Origin: Segatella maculosa DSM 19339 = JCM 15638
GTDB taxonomy: Bacteria; Bacteroidota; Bacteroidia; Bacteroidales; Bacteroidaceae
DNA: 64,000 nucleotides
Reading direction: 5' to 3'
NCBI RefSeq assembly: GCF_000382385.1
Contig: NZ_KB908322.1
Span: 159,186 to 223,185, forward strand
Shown here: positions 61,827 through 64,000 of the stretch, piece by piece
How the letters are laid out: every line of letters begins with the position of its first letter
Numbering within the stretch: the first letter of the stretch is position 1
The notes under the pieces: model-generated
Databases searched by the model: none
What the model saw: only the letters and a program-made list of their open reading frames with translations
Told to the model about the DNA's origin: nothing
Program-made: the position numbers and the translations under genes

Positions 61827-62048
61827 ATGGAAAAGATAAAACAACACTTTCAGATTCTGCATTTTTGTAGTACGCTCGGCTCAGTTTCTTACATTGACAA
61901 AATCATACAGTTTTATGCAAGATCGTTAGATAAACTAAATAAAGGAACATACGAATTATTTATTGAATTGTCGTGTTCTGATAGTGATAGCATAAGCGTC
62001 ATTCGTGCGAAAAACAGAGTTGATTGCATATATCCAAACTATTTATAA
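61827..62048 (+). CDS. Small hypothetical protein
   Basis: A 73-residue protein that starts 1 bp after the lipoprotein stop codon, so it is probably translated with it. No signal peptide, no recognised domain; moderately aromatic and Ser-rich (ELSCSDSDSISVIRAKN). It could be a truncated remnant of a longer gene, since the following 70 bp are full of stops in all forward frames. Confidence 0.4.
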   Translation: MEKIKQHFQILHFCSTLGSVSYIDKIIQFYARSLDKLNKGTYELFIELSCSDSDSISVIRAKNRVDCIYPNYL

Positions 62049-62116
62049 AGTAGTAAAATTTGGCGTAATGGACATTTGGTAGACTGGTAAACATTCAGTA
62101 TAGGATAGTAGATTTT

Positions 62117-62368
62117 GTGGATAATTATAATGTCATAGCAAAAGAAAGCGCATATAATTGTGGATATGACTGGCTATTAGGTACACACACACATAGTACT
62201 TACTGGACAGAGACTTGGGCAAACTATTTGGCAAAGCAATACTTTGGAACAAAATGGCTTGGAATGGAGAATCTTTCACCAAAGAATTGGGAATTTTACT
62301 ATCCATCAAAAGAACTTAATACATTACTTAAGTTTGCAAAATTTGGTTGGAAAGGTTTTTGTTTTTAA
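62117..62368 (+). pseudogene. Fragment of an unidentified protein
   Basis: An open stretch of 83 codons beginning with GTG, rich in Trp/Tyr (TYWTETWANYLAKQYFG, KNWEFYYPSKEL). It has no good start or ribosome site and looks like the C-terminal piece of a larger secreted or RHS/toxin-type protein. Low confidence. Confidence 0.3.
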
Positions 62369-62411
62369 ATGATGCTAGAACTACTAGAACCATTAGTAAA
62401 TACATAGGCTT

Positions 62412-62924
62412 ATGAGTAAACAGAAAATTGATAAAATTCTATTTTTAGCGTCTATTATTTTAGGAGTATTTGTACTCTATTCTTGTGTTATGGACAGAAT
62501 TACTGCATTTTGTATAAGAAATTGCACAAATGATACTCTTTATATTGAACTATCGGAGTCGGATACTCTTGACAATTGGATATATTGGAGTAAATATCCT
62601 AAAGACACCAAGAGGCCTATTATGCCAAAAGATACAACTTGGATTTATATACATAGAGAAAAAGTGGTTATTGATAATTTTTTCTATGCACCGCCAGATT
62701 CTATGGTATTTGCTAGTCCATACTCATTTAAAAATAACGATACGTGTTACATATATGCCATAAAGCACTGGGTGGTAACACACTATTCGTTGGAAGAGAT
62801 TCGTACAAAAAAACTTTATGACAGAAAGACTGTAATCAAGAAGGATTTTTGTAATAGCCTGTATGAATACAGGGACGTAGATTCTGCTGAAGATCATTCA
62901 CTAGTGTCCACTAAAATCGATTAA
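62412..62924 (+). CDS. Hypothetical lipoprotein
   Basis: A 170-residue AT-rich gene. The N-terminal hydrophobic stretch with VLYSC (Cys25) looks like a lipoprotein signal. The body is beta-rich (NCTNDTLYIELSESDTL, PKDTTWIYIHREKV) and ends in a charged tail. Similar small lipoproteins accompany toxin/immunity islands in Bacteroidales, but no partner is visible, so this is only a suggestion. Confidence 0.5.
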   Translation: MSKQKIDKILFLASIILGVFVLYSCVMDRITAFCIRNCTNDTLYIELSESDTLDNWIYWSKYPKDTKRPIMPKDTTWIYIHREKVVIDNFFYAPPDSMVFASPYSFKNNDTCYIYAIKHWVVTHYSLEEIRTKKLYDRKTVIKKDFCNSLYEYRDVDSAEDHSLVSTKID

Positions 62925-63035
62925 CAAATGGCATAATATGCTGAACGATAAATAAATAAGACCCCTAAATGGACTCTATGGGTTAGAACTGGCTAACTTT
63001 TCAGGAAGTAACAATCTGTAAGTATCAGTACACCC

Positions 63036-63689
63036 ATGAATCAAGGTAAATACATTTTTAGCCAGTTGACAGACTTTCTCCCGAAAATAAAGTTTGATTG
63101 GCTTGTAAAGAAATATGAAGGTAATAAATACGTAAAGAAGTTTACTTGCTGGAATCATTTATTGGTTATGATTTTCGCACAGCTTACACAGCGTGAGAGC
63201 CTAAGAGACCTCGTTTCTACACTCAATGCGCATAAGTCCAAGTTTAACAGACTTGGATTTGGCGAGGCTGTGACAAGAAGCAATCTCTCGAAGGCTAACG
63301 AACAGCGCGAAGCTAGGATCTTCGAAGAGATGGCAGTTTATCTTGCACAGGAGGCTCGTGAGTATCGGATTGGAAGTGTCTCTGAAGATTCCTTCTATGA
63401 AGGTTCTGTCTATGCCTTTGACTCTACGACGGTTTCCCTCAGTCTTCAGATATTCTGGTGGAGCAGGCTTCATCATGACAAGGGAGCAGTTAAGATGCAT
63501 ACCTTGTATGATGTCAAGACGGACATCCCTTCTTTCTTCGTGATTACAAACGGAGACGTCCACGATTCAAAGGTGATGCACCTAATCCCCTATGAACAGG
63601 GTGCTTTGTATATCTTCGACAGAGGCTACATGAACACGGCCCAGCTTTGCCTTATCAAACGTATAGGAGCCTTCTTTGTTGTCAGAGAG
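63036..63689 (+). pseudogene. IS4-family transposase, 3'-truncated by an IS3 insertion
   Basis: The N-terminal domain (GKYIFSQLTDFLP, FTCWNHLLVMIFAQLTQRESLRDL) is the DUF4372 domain of IS4-family transposases, and the catalytic core begins with VYAFDSTTVSLSL (first Asp) and LYIFDRGYMN (second Asp). The chain should continue for about 150 more residues with the catalytic Glu; instead the sequence changes at about 63690 to the left end of another element. The frame runs on for 15 unrelated codons to 63737. The protein cannot be active as it stands. Confidence 0.8.
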
Positions 63690-63769
63690 TGTACGTTGTC
63701 AAATAAAAGTGCACAACTGGGACCTCAATTAAGTTAGGGGTTTTAGTATGAATTATATTAATAAAAAAG

Positions 63770-63777
63770 TATATTTG
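63770..63777 (+). promoter_or_regulatory. -7 box TATATTTG of the IS3 element
   Basis: Exact TAnnTTTG, 4 bp before the OrfA start, so the OrfA message would be nearly leaderless. Confidence 0.45.
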
Positions 63778-63781
63778 CACA

Positions 63782-64000
63782 ATGACAACAAAAAAGAATT
63801 TTTCAGCAGGTTCTCAGCAGAGAACATCAGAATCCTTGTTAAAGGATATCCGTTGTAACACGAAACGAATTTTCACTTCAGAACAAAAGGTTTTAATTGT
63901 GATGGAAGGAATCCGTGGCGAACATAGTATTGCCGAGCTCTGCCGTAAATATGGTATATCAGATAGCACTTACTACAAATGGAATAAGGAATTTATTGAG
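63782..64000 (+). CDS. IS3-family transposase OrfA, 5' part
   Basis: The first 73 codons of OrfA. FTSEQKVLIVMEGIRGEHS and AELCRKYGISDSTYYKWNKE form the transposase_8 helix-turn-helix that binds the element ends. In this family a programmed frameshift into OrfB makes the active transposase; OrfB is not in the window. Confidence 0.8.
   Translation, partial: MTTKKNFSAGSQQRTSESLLKDIRCNTKRIFTSEQKVLIVMEGIRGEHSIAELCRKYGISDSTYYKWNKEFIE

Larger units (their letters stand above)
63690..64000 (+). mobile_element. Left end of an IS3-family element (runs off the window)
   Basis: The junction TGTACGTTGTCAAATAAAAG begins with the TG typical of IS3 termini, followed by a promoter and an OrfA frame. Its right end and the rest of the IS4 gene must lie beyond 64000. 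Confidence 0.7.

Overview
The window is chromosomal DNA from a Bacteroidales bacterium, most likely a Prevotella-type species of Prevotellaceae. Supporting signs are two SusC/SusD pairs, an S46 dipeptidyl-peptidase, BamA followed by several Skp/OmpH paralogues and MurI, an SpmA-SpmB fusion, membrane-tethered AraC regulators, and promoters that fit the Bacteroidetes pattern TTTG-N20-TAnnTTTG (best at 1275-1306 and 3808-3839). No rRNA, tRNA or CRISPR array was seen. Species cannot be fixed from the sequence alone.

Layout. 1-10 kb, plus strand: the 3' end of a PfkB sugar kinase, MgtC, a VanX-like dipeptidase, a THUMP-like methyltransferase, a GNAT-like protein, ParE, a CtpA-type S41 protease and a membrane AraC regulator, then a probable structured small RNA. 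11-16 kb, minus strand: S46 peptidase, polysaccharide flippase, SpmAB fusion. 16-18 kb: a YejM-like sulfatase-fold membrane protein. 19-22 kb: a GH2 beta-galactosidase-type enzyme. 22-27.6 kb: an asparagine/aspartate catabolic block (Dcu transporter, asparaginase II, porin, aspartase). 28.3-43.6 kb, minus strand: a polysaccharide utilisation locus with SusC, SusD, PKD lipoprotein, DeoR regulator, beta-propeller glycosidase-like protein, SIS isomerase/deaminase, MFS permease, ROK kinase, GH2 enzyme and DUF4434 lipoprotein. This set fits uptake and catabolism of an amino-sugar glycan. 43.9-53.5 kb, plus strand: a cell-envelope block (DUF6242, DUF6089, UppS, BamA, three Skp paralogues, MurI) interrupted by an AT-rich GHKL-ATPase plus STAS-like DUF4325 pair. 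54-59 kb: a second SusCD pair without enzymes. 59-60.7 kb: DUF2130. 61-64 kb: an AT-rich accessory tail with orphan lipoproteins and an IS4-family transposase cut by an IS3-family element that runs off the window.

The most unusual content is intergenic. At least eight spacers carry arrays with an exact 22-bp period (about two helical turns). They belong to related sequence classes, and one 12-unit array (32281-32544) changes class without losing phase. The most common class sits inside long inverted repeats that occur in a stereotyped order with a 121-bp inverted-repeat element, with inverted pairs of GC-rich hairpins, and with a second 150-bp inverted-repeat family. These look like a nested family of MITE/REP-like elements; function is unknown.
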